Shown: positions 16,549 through 24,838, counted from the first letter of the stretch. The stretch: DNA of 64,000 bases from Piscinibacter sp. (GCA_017983795.1 JAGOAS010000015.1:41006-105005), one strand, 5' to 3'. Made by a program: numbers and translations. Notes: generated from the letters alone by a model not told the origin.

Positions 16549-17142
16549 ATGCAACGCCAGATCGAGTTCTTCTATTTCATCGGAAGCACCTACTCCTACT
16601 TGTCGGTGACCCGAGCCGAAGCACGCGCCGCTCAGGACGGGGTAGCGCTGATCTGGCGCCCATTCAGCGTGCGCACGCTGATGCGCGAGCAGAACAACAT
16701 TCCCTTCGCGACCAAGCCCGTGAAGATGAAGTACATGTGGCGCGACCTGGAGCGCCGAGCGGCGCGGTTCGGCGTCCCCTTCAGCGGGATCCCACCCTAC
16801 CCGATCGATCCCGACGAGACGGCGAATCACGTGGCAACGCTGGCCGCCCGTGAGGGCTGGTGCAGAGAGTTCACGCAGGCCGCCTATCGCACCTGGTTCC
16901 TTCAGAAGCAGGATCCGGGCACGCCGGAGAGCCTGCGCAACATCCTGGCGTCACTCGGCCGGGATGCCGATGATTGCCTCGCGCGTGCGGCCGAGGACAG
17001 GACGAAGCAGGACTACCTGGCGTCGACCGAGAGCGCGCGCCAACTGGGGCTCTTCGGTTCGCCCAGCTTCGTCGTGGGCCAGGAGATCTTCTGGGGCGAC
17101 GACCGGCTCGACGACGCGCTCGACTGGTGCAAGGCGCAGTGA
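16549..17142 (+). CDS. 2-hydroxychromene-2-carboxylate isomerase / DsbA-family protein
   Basis: A 197-residue kappa-GST/DsbA-fold protein. The N-terminus QIEFFYFIGSTYSYLSV carries the serine that replaces the DsbA cysteine and binds glutathione in HCCA isomerase. The C-terminal thioredoxin part contains GLFGSPSFVVGQEIFWGDDRL, the strongly conserved cis-Pro region. In naphthalene breakdown such enzymes isomerise hydroxychromene carboxylate, but this one stands alone, so the substrate is open. It is divergent from the permease gene; TATGAT at 16489-16494 could be its -10. Confidence 0.85.
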   Translation: MQRQIEFFYFIGSTYSYLSVTRAEARAAQDGVALIWRPFSVRTLMREQNNIPFATKPVKMKYMWRDLERRAARFGVPFSGIPPYPIDPDETANHVATLAAREGWCREFTQAAYRTWFLQKQDPGTPESLRNILASLGRDADDCLARAAEDRTKQDYLASTESARQLGLFGSPSFVVGQEIFWGDDRLDDALDWCKAQ

Positions 17143-17234
17143 GGCCTGACATCCGTGCTCAGGAATTCCTAAGTTCCGGCGTCCAAAGTGGAAGCACAGT
17201 CAGTGTCGACTGGACACCGTCGGAAGGAAGGATC

Positions 17235-17519
17235 ATGAATCTCAACAGCATCGGCATCGCGCTGTGCCTCGCAGCCGCCGCGGCCAGCTTCTCCTCGTAC
17301 GCGGGCGATCATCGCAAGGCGTCGCGTGACACGCGTCACGCCGAGTCGGCCATGCAACTCGTCGCCGTCGACGCACGCGCCGGCGAGCCCGGCCACGGGT
17401 GGCAATACTTCAGCGATGTGCGCAGGCACAGAGCCGTCGTGATCAGCCCCGATGGCGACTACTACTACAGCCGCGGCAAGGGCCTCGAGCTGGTGTTCAA
17501 GGCAAGCGGCAGCGCCTGA
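17235..17519 (+). CDS. Small secreted protein, unknown function
   Basis: A 94-residue protein with a strong ribosome-binding site (GGAAGGA, nine bases before the ATG). A signal peptide covers residues 1-23 (MNLNSIGIALCLAAAAASFS). The mature part is hydrophilic, with a Tyr-rich motif DGDYYYSRGKGLELVF near the C-terminus. I do not recognise the family. It lies between an isomerase gene and a toxin-antitoxin module without evident operon partners. Confidence 0.6.
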   Translation: MNLNSIGIALCLAAAAASFSSYAGDHRKASRDTRHAESAMQLVAVDARAGEPGHGWQYFSDVRRHRAVVISPDGDYYYSRGKGLELVFKASGSA

Positions 17520-17583
17520 CCCTTCGCCGGAGCAGACGGCCACCGGCAAGCATCCACCCCCTTGGCCGTCACCAATTCTGACT

Positions 17584-17623
17584 GCGCATGCCGTAGCCTG
17601 CAAGCTACAATCGCGGCATGCGC
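17584..17623 (+). promoter_or_regulatory. Nested operator and promoter of the RelE/HigA-type module
   Basis: A perfect 10-bp inverted repeat GCGCATGCCG (17584-17593) / CGGCATGCGC (17614-17623) encloses a second palindrome, GTAGC-CTGCAA-GCTAC (17593-17608). The -10 box TACAAT lies at 17606-17611. With normal spacing transcription begins at 17618, the A of the toxin ATG, so the mRNA would be leaderless. The antitoxin could repress by covering the -10. Confidence 0.65.
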
Positions 17624-17911
17624 GTTGAGAAGACCGACGAGTACCGCGACTGGATCGACAAGCTCAAAGATCCAGCCGGCCGGGCCCGCATCTTGATGCG
17701 CGTTGATCGGCTCATCCACGGCAATCCAGGTTCGCACCGCAACTTGACGCATGGCGTATCCGAGCTGAAGGTCGATGTTGGTCCCGGCTATCGCGTGTAC
17801 TACGCGCAGCGCGGCGATCGCTTGCTCCTTCTGCTCGTTGGCGGCGACAAGTCCACGCAGCCCAAGGACATCGCCAGAGCCATTCGCCTCGCACAGGCAT
17901 ACGGAGAGTGA
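17618..17911 (+). CDS. RelE/ParE-superfamily toxin (Gp49-like)
   Basis: A 97-residue toxin of the phage Gp49-like branch of RelE/ParE. It has WIDKLKDPAGRARILMRVDRL, GVSELKVDVGPGYRVYYAQRG and LLVGGDKSTQPKDIARA, all diagnostic for the type II addiction-module killer family that cleaves mRNA or inhibits gyrase. Toxin-first order is usual here. Its stop lies two bases before the antitoxin ATG. The ATG lies inside the right arm of the operator and no ribosome-binding site precedes it. Confidence 0.9.
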   Translation: MRVEKTDEYRDWIDKLKDPAGRARILMRVDRLIHGNPGSHRNLTHGVSELKVDVGPGYRVYYAQRGDRLLLLLVGGDKSTQPKDIARAIRLAQAYGE

Positions 17912-17913
17912 CC

Positions 17914-18231
17914 ATGGCCTCGACTGCCCGCAAGAAGCCCGCAAAGGTGAAGACCTCCTCCTACGACGTGGCGGAACATCTGCGCACGCCCGAAGAGATG
18001 GCCGCCTATCTCGACGCGTGGCTTGATGAAGCGCCGGATGATGTGTCCGGCATTGCCAGAGCGCTCGGTGACATCGCCAGAGCCAAAGGAATGAGCCAGG
18101 TCGCCAAAGAAGCCGGGCTCAGTCGGGAGAGCCTTTATCGGGCCCTCAGCGAAGGTGGCAATCCAAGCTTTTCTACCGTGCTCAAGGTTGCGCGGGCGCT
18201 CGGCGTGCGCCTGCACGCCCAACCGGCTTGA
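17914..18231 (+). CDS. HigA-like helix-turn-helix antitoxin
   Basis: A 105-residue antitoxin. The N-terminal part (YDVAEHLRTPEEMAAYLDAW) is the toxin-binding segment of this antidote family. A helix-turn-helix follows at about residues 60-95 (MSQVAKEAGLSRESLYRALS, then NPSFSTVLKVARALG). ATG 17914 has GGAGAG at proper spacing; the GTG at 17908 also fits the frame but sits right on that site. It neutralises the upstream toxin and autoregulates the pair. Confidence 0.9.
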   Translation: MASTARKKPAKVKTSSYDVAEHLRTPEEMAAYLDAWLDEAPDDVSGIARALGDIARAKGMSQVAKEAGLSRESLYRALSEGGNPSFSTVLKVARALGVRLHAQPA

Positions 18232-18246
18232 GTTCGGAGACCGGCC

Positions 18247-19704
18247 ATGCGCGAAACGCTTCCCTTCCCCACCCACGAACTCCTCATCGCCGGCCGCTGG
18301 CGTGAAGCGGGTTCGGGCCAGCGCCTGCCGCTGATGAACCCGTCGGACGGCAGCACGCTCGCCGAGATCGCGCGCGGCAATGCCGAAGACGTGGACGCCG
18401 CCGTGCAGGCCGCGCAGGCGGCCCGCGCGGGCGAGTGGGGCCGGCTGACCGCCGCCGAGCGCGGCCGGCTGCTGATGGCGATGGGCCGCGCGGTGCTGGA
18501 GCGTGTCGACGAACTCGCGCGCCTCGAAGCGCTGGACGTCGGCAAGCCGCTGCGGCAGGGCCGCGCCGATGCCGTCGCGCTGGCGCGCTACCTCGAGTTC
18601 TACGGCGGCGCGGCCGACAAGGTGAGCGGCGAGACGATTCCCTACCTGAACGGCTACACCGCGCTCACCTGGCGCGAGCCGCATGGCGTGACCGGCCACG
18701 TGGTGCCCTGGAACTACCCGATGCAGATCATCGGCCGCAGCGTCGGTGCGGCGCTGGCGATGGGCAACGCCTGCGTGCTCAAGCCCGCCGAGGAAGCCTG
18801 CCTCACGGCGCTGGCCATCGGCCGCATCGCGCAGCAATGCGGCCTGCCTGCCGGCGCGCTCAACATCGTGCCGGGCCTGGGCGAAGAAGCCGGCGCGGCG
18901 CTCACGGCGCATGCCGGCGTGCAGCACCTCTCCTTCACCGGCTCGGTGGCCACCGGGCGGCTGGTGCAGGCGGCGGCGGCGAAGCACACGGTGCCCGTGA
19001 CGCTGGAACTCGGCGGCAAGAGCCCGCAGATCGTCTTCGCCGATGCCGAGCTGGACGCGGCGCTGCCCTTCCTCGTCAACGCCGGCATCCAGAACGCCGG
19101 GCAGACCTGCTCGGCCGGCTCGCGCATCCTGGTCGAACGCAGCCGCTTCGACGAGGTGGTGGAGCGCCTCGCGCAGCGCGTGCGCGTGCTGAAGGTGGGC
19201 CCGGCGCTGGCCGATCTCGACCTCGGCCCGCTGATCTCGAAGCGCCAGCACGAGATCGTCTCGCACTATCTCGGCCTGGCGCGCGACACTGGCCTGAGCG
19301 TCGCCGCGCAAGGCGAGATCGTGGACAGCGCGCCGGCCGGCGGCTTCTACGTGCGGCCGACGCTGGTGGCAGCCGTGCCCGCGGCGCACGCGCTGGCGCA
19401 GGAGGAGATCTTCGGCCCGGTGCAGGTGGTGATCGCCTTCGACGACGAGGCCGATGCGCTGCGCATCGCCAACGGCACGCCCTACGGCCTGGTGGCCGGC
19501 GTGTGGACGCGCGACGGCTCGCGCGCGCTGCGCATGGCGCGCGCGCTGCGCTGCGGCCAGGTGTTCATCAACAACTATGGCGCGGGCGGCGGCGTCGAGC
19601 TGCCCTTCGGCGGCGTCGGCGCTTCAGGGCACGGGCGCGAGAAGGGCTTCGAGGCGCTGTATGGTTTCTCCGCGCTGAAGACGGTGGCGATCCTGCACGG
19701 CTGA
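18247..19704 (+). CDS. NAD(P)-dependent aldehyde dehydrogenase (betaine-aldehyde type)
   Basis: A 485-residue ALDH-superfamily enzyme. It has Asn156 in PWNYP, the coenzyme loop FTGSVATG, general base Glu254 in LELGGKSP and nucleophile Cys288 in GQTCSAGS, all in canonical positions. It oxidises an aldehyde to the acid with NAD(P)+. The sequence resembles betaine-aldehyde or gamma-aminobutyraldehyde dehydrogenases, but no choline or polyamine genes adjoin. The SDR gene 124 bases downstream could supply or use the same substrate class. Confidence 0.9.
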   Translation: MRETLPFPTHELLIAGRWREAGSGQRLPLMNPSDGSTLAEIARGNAEDVDAAVQAAQAARAGEWGRLTAAERGRLLMAMGRAVLERVDELARLEALDVGKPLRQGRADAVALARYLEFYGGAADKVSGETIPYLNGYTALTWREPHGVTGHVVPWNYPMQIIGRSVGAALAMGNACVLKPAEEACLTALAIGRIAQQCGLPAGALNIVPGLGEEAGAALTAHAGVQHLSFTGSVATGRLVQAAAAKHTVPVTLELGGKSPQIVFADAELDAALPFLVNAGIQNAGQTCSAGSRILVERSRFDEVVERLAQRVRVLKVGPALADLDLGPLISKRQHEIVSHYLGLARDTGLSVAAQGEIVDSAPAGGFYVRPTLVAAVPAAHALAQEEIFGPVQVVIAFDDEADALRIANGTPYGLVAGVWTRDGSRALRMARALRCGQVFINNYGAGGGVELPFGGVGASGHGREKGFEALYGFSALKTVAILHG

Positions 19705-19828
19705 GATGTCGGGCGCCGGGCCGCCCCAAGCCCGACGGCGCCCCACGGGGGCAGGAGCGAAGCGACTGGGGGGCTCTGTGCCCCGGCGGCTGGCCATAAT
19801 CGTCGACAACAAGTTCCAGGAGGCCAAC
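19705..19828 (+). repeat. Spacer with C-run/G-run palindrome of an intergenic repeat
   Basis: The spacer between ALDH and SDR genes holds GCCCC-ACG-GGGGC (19740-19752) within C/G-rich text, similar in style to the palindromes at 21493-21507 and 59441-59460. Such elements are scattered between genes in many Burkholderiales. An AGGAGGCC ribosome-binding site (19818-19825) serves the SDR gene. Confidence 0.4.
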
Positions 19829-20569
19829 ATGCGCCTGCAAGGCAAGGCCGCCATCGTCACCGGCGGCGGCTCGGGTTTCGGCGAAGGCATCGTGCGCAAG
19901 TTCGTTGCCGAGGGCGCGAAGGTGATCGTGGCCGACCGCGACGCGGCCAACGCGCAGCGCGTCGCCGAGGCCACCGGCGCGGTGGCGCTGACGGTCGACG
20001 TGGCGCGCGCCGAAGATGCGAAGCGCATGGTCGACGCGGCGTATGAACGCTTCGGCGCGCTCGACATCCTCGTCAACAACGCCGGCATCGGTCACCTGCC
20101 GCAGCCGCTCGAAGGCCTGGCGGAAGACGAGTTCGACCGCATCGTGGCGGTCAACATGAAGGCCATCTACCTGGCCGCGCGCGAAGCCGTGCCGCGCATG
20201 AAGGCGGCGGGCCGCGGCGTGATCCTCAACATGGCGAGCACGGCCGGCGTGAGCCCGCGGCCGAAGCTCGCCTGGTACAACGCCAGCAAGGGCTGGGTGA
20301 TCACCGCCACGCGCGCGATGGCGGTGGAGCTGGCGCCCTTCGGCATCCGCGTCGTGGCGCTCAACCCGGTGGCCGGCGAGACGCCGCTCTTGGCCACCTT
20401 CATGGGCGGCGACACGCCCGAGACGCGCGCGAAATTCCTCGCCACCATCCCGCTCGGGCGCTTCTCGCGGCCGGAGGATCTCGGCAACGCCGCCTGCTTC
20501 CTGTGCAGCGACGAGGCGGCGATGATCACCGGCGTGGCGATGGAAGTGGACGGCGGACGCTGCATCTGA
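19829..20569 (+). CDS. Short-chain dehydrogenase/reductase, FabG-like
   Basis: A 246-residue classical SDR: coenzyme motif TGGGSGFGEG (residues 11-20), NNAG motif, and catalytic Ser/Tyr/Lys (NMAS, WYNASK). The acidic residue after strand 2 (VADRD) suggests NAD(H) rather than NADP(H). It ends with the family C-terminus GVAMEVDGGRCI. It interconverts an alcohol and a ketone; the exact substrate is not readable. A good ribosome-binding site (AGGAGG) lies before the ATG. Confidence 0.88.
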   Translation: MRLQGKAAIVTGGGSGFGEGIVRKFVAEGAKVIVADRDAANAQRVAEATGAVALTVDVARAEDAKRMVDAAYERFGALDILVNNAGIGHLPQPLEGLAEDEFDRIVAVNMKAIYLAAREAVPRMKAAGRGVILNMASTAGVSPRPKLAWYNASKGWVITATRAMAVELAPFGIRVVALNPVAGETPLLATFMGGDTPETRAKFLATIPLGRFSRPEDLGNAACFLCSDEAAMITGVAMEVDGGRCI

Positions 20570-20571
20570 AT

Positions 20572-20808
20572 ATGAAAACCTACGACATCGAGATCCAGCG
20601 CCTCAAGTCGGCGCGACACGACAAGGGCGTGATCGAACTCGGCACCGACGCATTCGTGCAGGCCAAGACAGCGCGCGACGACGGCGCCATGAGCAGCACC
20701 CTCCGCCTGCCGGTGGAGCATGCACGCACGCTGGTGATCCTGCTCAAGCAGCAGCTCGCCGAACTCGACAAGCTGCAGCCGCGCAGCCGTCGCTCGGGGC
20801 GCTGCTGA
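20572..20808 (+). CDS. Small conserved-looking protein, unknown
   Basis: A 78-residue cytosolic protein, two bases after the SDR stop and overlapping the FrnE-like start as TGATG, so it is translated within the same unit. Residues 1-65 alternate strands and a helix (MKTYDIEIQRLKSARHDKG, then LRLPVEHARTLVILLKQQLAEL). The tail is basic and low in complexity. I do not recognise a named family. The tight fit between two genes argues that it is real. Confidence 0.65.
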   Translation: MKTYDIEIQRLKSARHDKGVIELGTDAFVQAKTARDDGAMSSTLRLPVEHARTLVILLKQQLAELDKLQPRSRRSGRC

Positions 20809-21467
20809 TGGGTACCGTGAAGACGCTCAAGATCGACTTCGTCTCCGACGTGGTCTGCCCCTGGTGTGCCATCGGCCTCGCGTCGCTGGAGATCGCGCTG
20901 AAGCGGCTGCAGGGCGAAGTCGCGGCCGAGCTGCACTTCCAGCCCTTCGAGCTGCATCCGGACATGGGGCCGGAGGGCGTGGAGGTCGTGCCCTACCTGG
21001 CGAAGAAATACGGCATGAGCGCCGAGCAGGTCGAGCGCAACCAGCAATCCATCGCCGAGCGCGGCAAGGCGGTCGGTTTCGAGTTCCGCATGGAGCGGCG
21101 CAACCGCACCTGGAACACCTTCGATGCGCACCGCCTGCTGCACTGGGCCGGCGAGGTGGGTGCCGCGCAACAGCGCGCGCTCAAGCATGCGCTGCTCTCG
21201 GCTCACTTCACCGAGGGCGAGAACCCGGGCGCGCGCGCGGTGCTGCTGCGCTGCGCCGCCCAGGCCGGGCTGGATGCGACGCGCGCCGCCGCGGTGGTCG
21301 ATGGCGACGAATACGCCGACGCGGTGCGCGAGCGCGAGCAGCTCTACCGGCAGGCTGGCATCAGCTCGGTGCCCTCGGTGATCGTCAACGAGCGCTACCT
21401 CATCCAGGGTGGCCAGCCGCCCGAGCTGTTCGAGAAGTCGCTGCGCGAGATCGCGGCCGAGATATGA
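20808..21467 (+). CDS. DsbA-family oxidoreductase, FrnE-like
   Basis: A 219-residue thioredoxin-fold protein without signal peptide. The active site is CPWC (Cys17-Cys20) in FVSDVVCPWCAIG. The helical insertion and the GISSVPSVIVNERYLIQGGQ cis-Pro region match the FrnE/polyketide-isomerase branch. It probably works as a cytosolic disulfide oxidoreductase or isomerase under oxidative stress. It is the last gene of a short operon with the SDR and the 78-residue protein. Confidence 0.85.
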   Translation: MGTVKTLKIDFVSDVVCPWCAIGLASLEIALKRLQGEVAAELHFQPFELHPDMGPEGVEVVPYLAKKYGMSAEQVERNQQSIAERGKAVGFEFRMERRNRTWNTFDAHRLLHWAGEVGAAQQRALKHALLSAHFTEGENPGARAVLLRCAAQAGLDATRAAAVVDGDEYADAVREREQLYRQAGISSVPSVIVNERYLIQGGQPPELFEKSLREIAAEI

Positions 21468-21544
21468 GACCCCCAAGCTCACTGCGTTCGCGGCCCCCCG
21501 AGGGGGCGCTCAGTGGCTTCGGAACGGCCGTGCGCCACTGACCG
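21468..21544 (+). repeat. Burkholderiales-type intergenic palindromic element
   Basis: The 77-base spacer starts with GACCCCCAAGCTCACTGCG and contains the hairpin GCCCCC-CGA-GGGGGC (21493-21507), then a CAGTGGCTTCGGAACGG stretch. I recall closely similar text between many genes in Comamonadaceae-type genomes. The hairpin could slow or end transcription from the FrnE side; there is no T-run. Confidence 0.5.
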
Positions 21545-22228
21545 ATGCGTGTGCTTGTCGTCGAGGACGATCCCCAACTCGGCGACGCGCTCGCCACCGG
21601 GCTGCGCCAGCTGCAGCACGTGGTCGACTGGTTCCGCGACGGCGCGCGCGCCGATGCGGCGCTGCAGGGCGTGCCCTACGACGCCGTGGTGCTCGACCTC
21701 GGCCTGCCGGGCGGCGACGGCATGCGCTGGCTGCGCCAGTGGCGCGGCGCCGGGCGCGACATGCCGGTGCTCATCCTCACCGCGCGCGACGGCGTGGCCG
21801 ACCGCGTGGCCGGGCTGGATGCCGGCGCCGACGACTACCTCGTCAAGCCCATCACCATCGACGAACTCGCCGCGCGACTGCGCGCGCTGAGCCGGCGCAG
21901 CACCGGCCGCGCGCAGAGCGTGTGGCGCCACGGCGCGCTCAGCTACGACCCGGCCGGCCGCAGCGTGCGCTGGAACGATCAGCCGGTGGAGCTGACGGCG
22001 CGCGAGCTGATGCTGCTCGAGGCGCTGATGGCGCACCCCGGGCGCATCCTCTCCAAGGCGCAGCTGCAGGAGAAGCTCTACGACTGGGGCGAATCGTTGG
22101 AGAGCAACACGCTCGAGGTGCACGTGCACCACCTGCGCCGCAAGCTCGGCCGCGAGCTGATCCGCACCGTGCGCGGCGTGGGCTATGCGCTCGGCGCGGC
22201 GCAGGGCGAGGAGCCGGAGCCCGCATGA
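21545..22228 (+). CDS. OmpR-family response regulator, QseB/PmrA-like
   Basis: A 227-residue regulator. The receiver domain (1-115) has the acidic pair Asp8/Asp9, phospho-acceptor Asp51 in VVLDLGLPG, Thr79 region LTARD and Lys101 region LVKP. The winged-helix DNA-binding domain (about 125-218) has ELTARELMLLEALM and VHVHHLRRKLG. The stop overlaps the kinase ATG (ATGA). The resemblance to QseB/PmrA suggests control of envelope or motility genes, but the targets are unknown. Confidence 0.9.
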   Translation: MRVLVVEDDPQLGDALATGLRQLQHVVDWFRDGARADAALQGVPYDAVVLDLGLPGGDGMRWLRQWRGAGRDMPVLILTARDGVADRVAGLDAGADDYLVKPITIDELAARLRALSRRSTGRAQSVWRHGALSYDPAGRSVRWNDQPVELTARELMLLEALMAHPGRILSKAQLQEKLYDWGESLESNTLEVHVHHLRRKLGRELIRTVRGVGYALGAAQGEEPEPA

Positions 22229-23562
22229 GCATTCAAAGGCGGCTGCTGCTCTACCTGCTGGTGGGCGCGCCGCTGGTGTGGCTGCTGGCCGGGTTGGTGT
22301 CGATCCGCTTCGCGCGCCACGAGGTCGACGAGCTGTTCGACACCGAGCTGATCCGCCTGGCGCGGCAAGTGCAGGTGACGCTCGCGCTGCCCGCCGCCGA
22401 GCGCGGCGCGCCGCTGCCGATGCCGCCGGCCAGCGCCGCCAGCGGCGAGGCCGACGTGCGCGATCTGGCGATCGCCGTCTGGGCGCGCGACGGCCGCCTG
22501 CTGCTGGCCGACCGCGAAGGCGTGAGCCTGCCCTACCGGCCCGAGACGGCCGGCTTCGTCGACCTCGCCATCGCCGGCGAGCTGTGGCGCATCTACTACC
22601 TGCAGTCCTTCGACGGCGACTGGCTGGTGGCCGCCGGCCAGAAGGCCCACGAGCGCGAGGAGCTGGCGCTGGACGTCACGCTCGGCCAGGCGCTGCCCTG
22701 GCTGGCGACGCTGCCGCTGCTGCTGCTGGTGATGGCCTTCGCCGTGCGCCGCGCCGTCGCGCCGCTGCACGGGCTGAGCGACGAGCTGCGTGCGCGCAGC
22801 GCCGATGCGCTGCAGCCGCTGGCGCTGACCCATGCGCCCAGCGAGCTGCGTCCGCTGGTCGGGGCGATGAACGGCCTGTTCTCGCGCATCGAGGCCATGC
22901 TGGCGCGCGAGCGCCGCTTCACCGACGATGCCGCGCACGAGCTGCGCACGCCGCTGGCGGTGCTGCGCGCGCAATGGGACGTGCTGCGCCGCGCGCGCCC
23001 CGGCACCGAGCGCGACGAGGCCGAGGCCAAGATGACGCGCGGGCTCGCGCGGCTCGACCGCCTGGTGGCCCAGCTGCTGGCGCTGTCGCGCGTCGAATCC
23101 GGCGGCAGCGTGCTGGCCAAGCAGCCGGTGGACTGGGCCGCGCTGGTCGAGCAGGTGATGAACGACTGCCTGCCGCTGGCCGAGCGCCGCCGCATCGAGC
23201 TGGAATGCGACTGGGCGCAGCCCGCCGGCCGCGAGCCGCTGCCGCTGCACGGCGACGCGGCGCTGCTCGCCGTGCTGCTGCGCAACCTGCTCGACAACGC
23301 GCTGCGCTACGCGCCGCAGGGCAGCACCGTGACGCTGCGCTTCGACGAGCGCTCGCTCGAGGTCGAGAACGATGCCGAACCGCTTGCCGACGAACAGCTC
23401 GCGCGGCTCGGCGAGCGCTTCTACCGCCCCGAGGGGCAGGAGGAGATCGGCAGCGGCCTCGGCCTGTCGATCGTGCGCCGCATCGCCGCGCTGCACGGGC
23501 TCGGCCTGCACTTCGAGCGCCGCGACGGCGGGCGTGGCTTGCGCGTGCGCGTCGGCGCCTGA
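22225..23562 (+). CDS. Sensor histidine kinase, QseC-like
   Basis: A 445-residue inner-membrane kinase. Membrane segments are at about residues 8-27 and 153-173, with a periplasmic sensor of about 125 residues between them that has the 2CSK-type N-terminal pattern. The H-box RRFTDDAAHELRTPLAVLRA has phospho-accepting His238. The N-box is LRNLLDNALRYAP and the ATP lid GSGLGLSIVRRIAALHGL. It phosphorylates the response regulator encoded just upstream. It converges end to end with the TPR gene with no gap. Confidence 0.9.
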   Translation: MSIQRRLLLYLLVGAPLVWLLAGLVSIRFARHEVDELFDTELIRLARQVQVTLALPAAERGAPLPMPPASAASGEADVRDLAIAVWARDGRLLLADREGVSLPYRPETAGFVDLAIAGELWRIYYLQSFDGDWLVAAGQKAHEREELALDVTLGQALPWLATLPLLLLVMAFAVRRAVAPLHGLSDELRARSADALQPLALTHAPSELRPLVGAMNGLFSRIEAMLARERRFTDDAAHELRTPLAVLRAQWDVLRRARPGTERDEAEAKMTRGLARLDRLVAQLLALSRVESGGSVLAKQPVDWAALVEQVMNDCLPLAERRRIELECDWAQPAGREPLPLHGDAALLAVLLRNLLDNALRYAPQGSTVTLRFDERSLEVENDAEPLADEQLARLGERFYRPEGQEEIGSGLGLSIVRRIAALHGLGLHFERRDGGRGLRVRVGA

Positions 23563-24201
23563 TCAACGCGCAGCGCGCGCCTTCTCCAGCAGCGCGCGCG
23601 CTTCCTCGCGGCGGCCGATGTCGGCCACGTAGTGGCCGTGGCGCGGCGCGGCGGCCATGGCGCGCTCGAGGTAGTCCACCGCCTGCGCGGCGCGGCCGCT
23701 GTCGAGCAGGAACTCGCCGTAGAAGTAGTTCGGCTCGAGCCCCGCCGGGTCGAGCGCGAGCGCCTTGTCGAGCAGCTCTCGGGCGCGCTCGCGGTCGGCG
23801 AAGCCGAGCGGCCAGGGCAGGGTGCGGTAGTAGAGCGCGCCGAGGCCGTCGTAGGCGGCGCCGTCCACGCCGCGCTCGTCCAGGCGCAGCGCGTCCTCGT
23901 ACAGCGCCTTGGCGCGCCGCACGAGCACGAGGGCGCGCAGGCCGCCCTGCGCATCCGCCCAGGAGCTCACGATGCGGCCTTCCCAGCTCAGCAGCTCGGC
24001 GCGGCCGGGGTGCGCCTCGGCGAGCTGGCGGGCACGTTCGGCGAGCAGCTCGAAGCGGCGCGCGCGGCCGGCGGCCGGCGTCTGGTAGCGCACCACTTCC
24101 CAATCACGCTGCAGCTGCACGAGCTCGTCCTCGATGCTGCCGGCGCGGGCCGGCGGCAGCAGGGTGAGCGTGGCGAGCAGCGCCAGGGAAAACTTGGTCA
24201 T
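23563..24201 (-). CDS. Periplasmic TPR protein
   Basis: A 212-residue protein. The ATG at 24201 gives a signal peptide (MTKFSLALLATLTLLPPARA); an upstream ATG would add an arginine-rich tail. The rest is helical repeats, with a TPR-like segment GLEPNYFYGEFLLDSGRAAQAVDYLERAMAAAP near residues 160-190. No enzymatic motif is present. Proteins of this kind bind peptides or envelope proteins. The gene is monocistronic as far as seen. Confidence 0.75.
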   Translation of the reverse strand: MTKFSLALLATLTLLPPARAGSIEDELVQLQRDWEVVRYQTPAAGRARRFELLAERARQLAEAHPGRAELLSWEGRIVSSWADAQGGLRALVLVRRAKALYEDALRLDERGVDGAAYDGLGALYYRTLPWPLGFADRERARELLDKALALDPAGLEPNYFYGEFLLDSGRAAQAVDYLERAMAAAPRHGHYVADIGRREEARALLEKARAAR

Positions 24202-24292
24202 CGCGCGACGGGCCGGCACGGCCCGGAAGGCCATGCTCGCGCGAGCCGGTTAGCGGCGCCTTAAGCGCCGTGTGGGCGGCGAGATGTCGACG

Positions 24293-24838
24293 TCAACCGG
24301 CGGGGAACCTCGGGCACCCCGGCACGAGTGGAAGACGGACTGCATTCGTCAAGTAGCTCACTGTGCGGTAGAACCCCGCGAGCATCAGGAGTTCGATCAG
24401 GGCCTCTTCCGTGAATGTGCGACGGAGGTCTGCCCACAGCGCATCATCGATATCGCATTGACGATGAAGAGAGTCGCAGAGCCTGAGGAGACAACGTTCT
24501 TCATCAGTCCAGCAAGGGGCGTCCGCACCACCGTGCACCGTGGCCCGGACCTGCTCCTCCGTGAGCCCCGCGTTTGCTCCGAAGCCCGCGACGTGAACAC
24601 CCCACTCATACTCGGAACGACACAGCGCGGTTGTGCGGTCGATGACGATTTCTCGCTGGCGGATGGTCAAGTGGCCCTTGTCCAGAAGACCGCCAGCGAA
24701 GAACTTCCTTGCAAGCCTACTGTCCCGCGCGAGCGTCGTGAACAGTTGAAGAGGCGGCCGGCCTTTCATCGTGCGCTCGATGATCTGAGCGATGTCCGAT
24801 TCGAAGGGCTCACTTGCTGGCGCAATACGAGCGGCCAT
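24293..24838 (-). CDS. Carboxymuconolactone decarboxylase (AhpD-like) family protein
   Basis: A 181-residue all-helical protein. The family block REIVIDRTTALCRSEYEWGVHVAGFGANAGLTEEQV resembles the catalytic helix pair of CMD/AhpD proteins. The usual CxxC is reduced to a single Cys followed by R-S-E, so peroxidase chemistry of the AhpD type is doubtful. A dehydratase or decarboxylase role is possible. Base composition here is visibly less GC-biased than in the neighbours, which may point to recent acquisition. Confidence 0.75.
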   Translation of the reverse strand: MAARIAPASEPFESDIAQIIERTMKGRPPLQLFTTLARDSRLARKFFAGGLLDKGHLTIRQREIVIDRTTALCRSEYEWGVHVAGFGANAGLTEEQVRATVHGGADAPCWTDEERCLLRLCDSLHRQCDIDDALWADLRRTFTEEALIELLMLAGFYRTVSYLTNAVRLPLVPGCPRFPAG

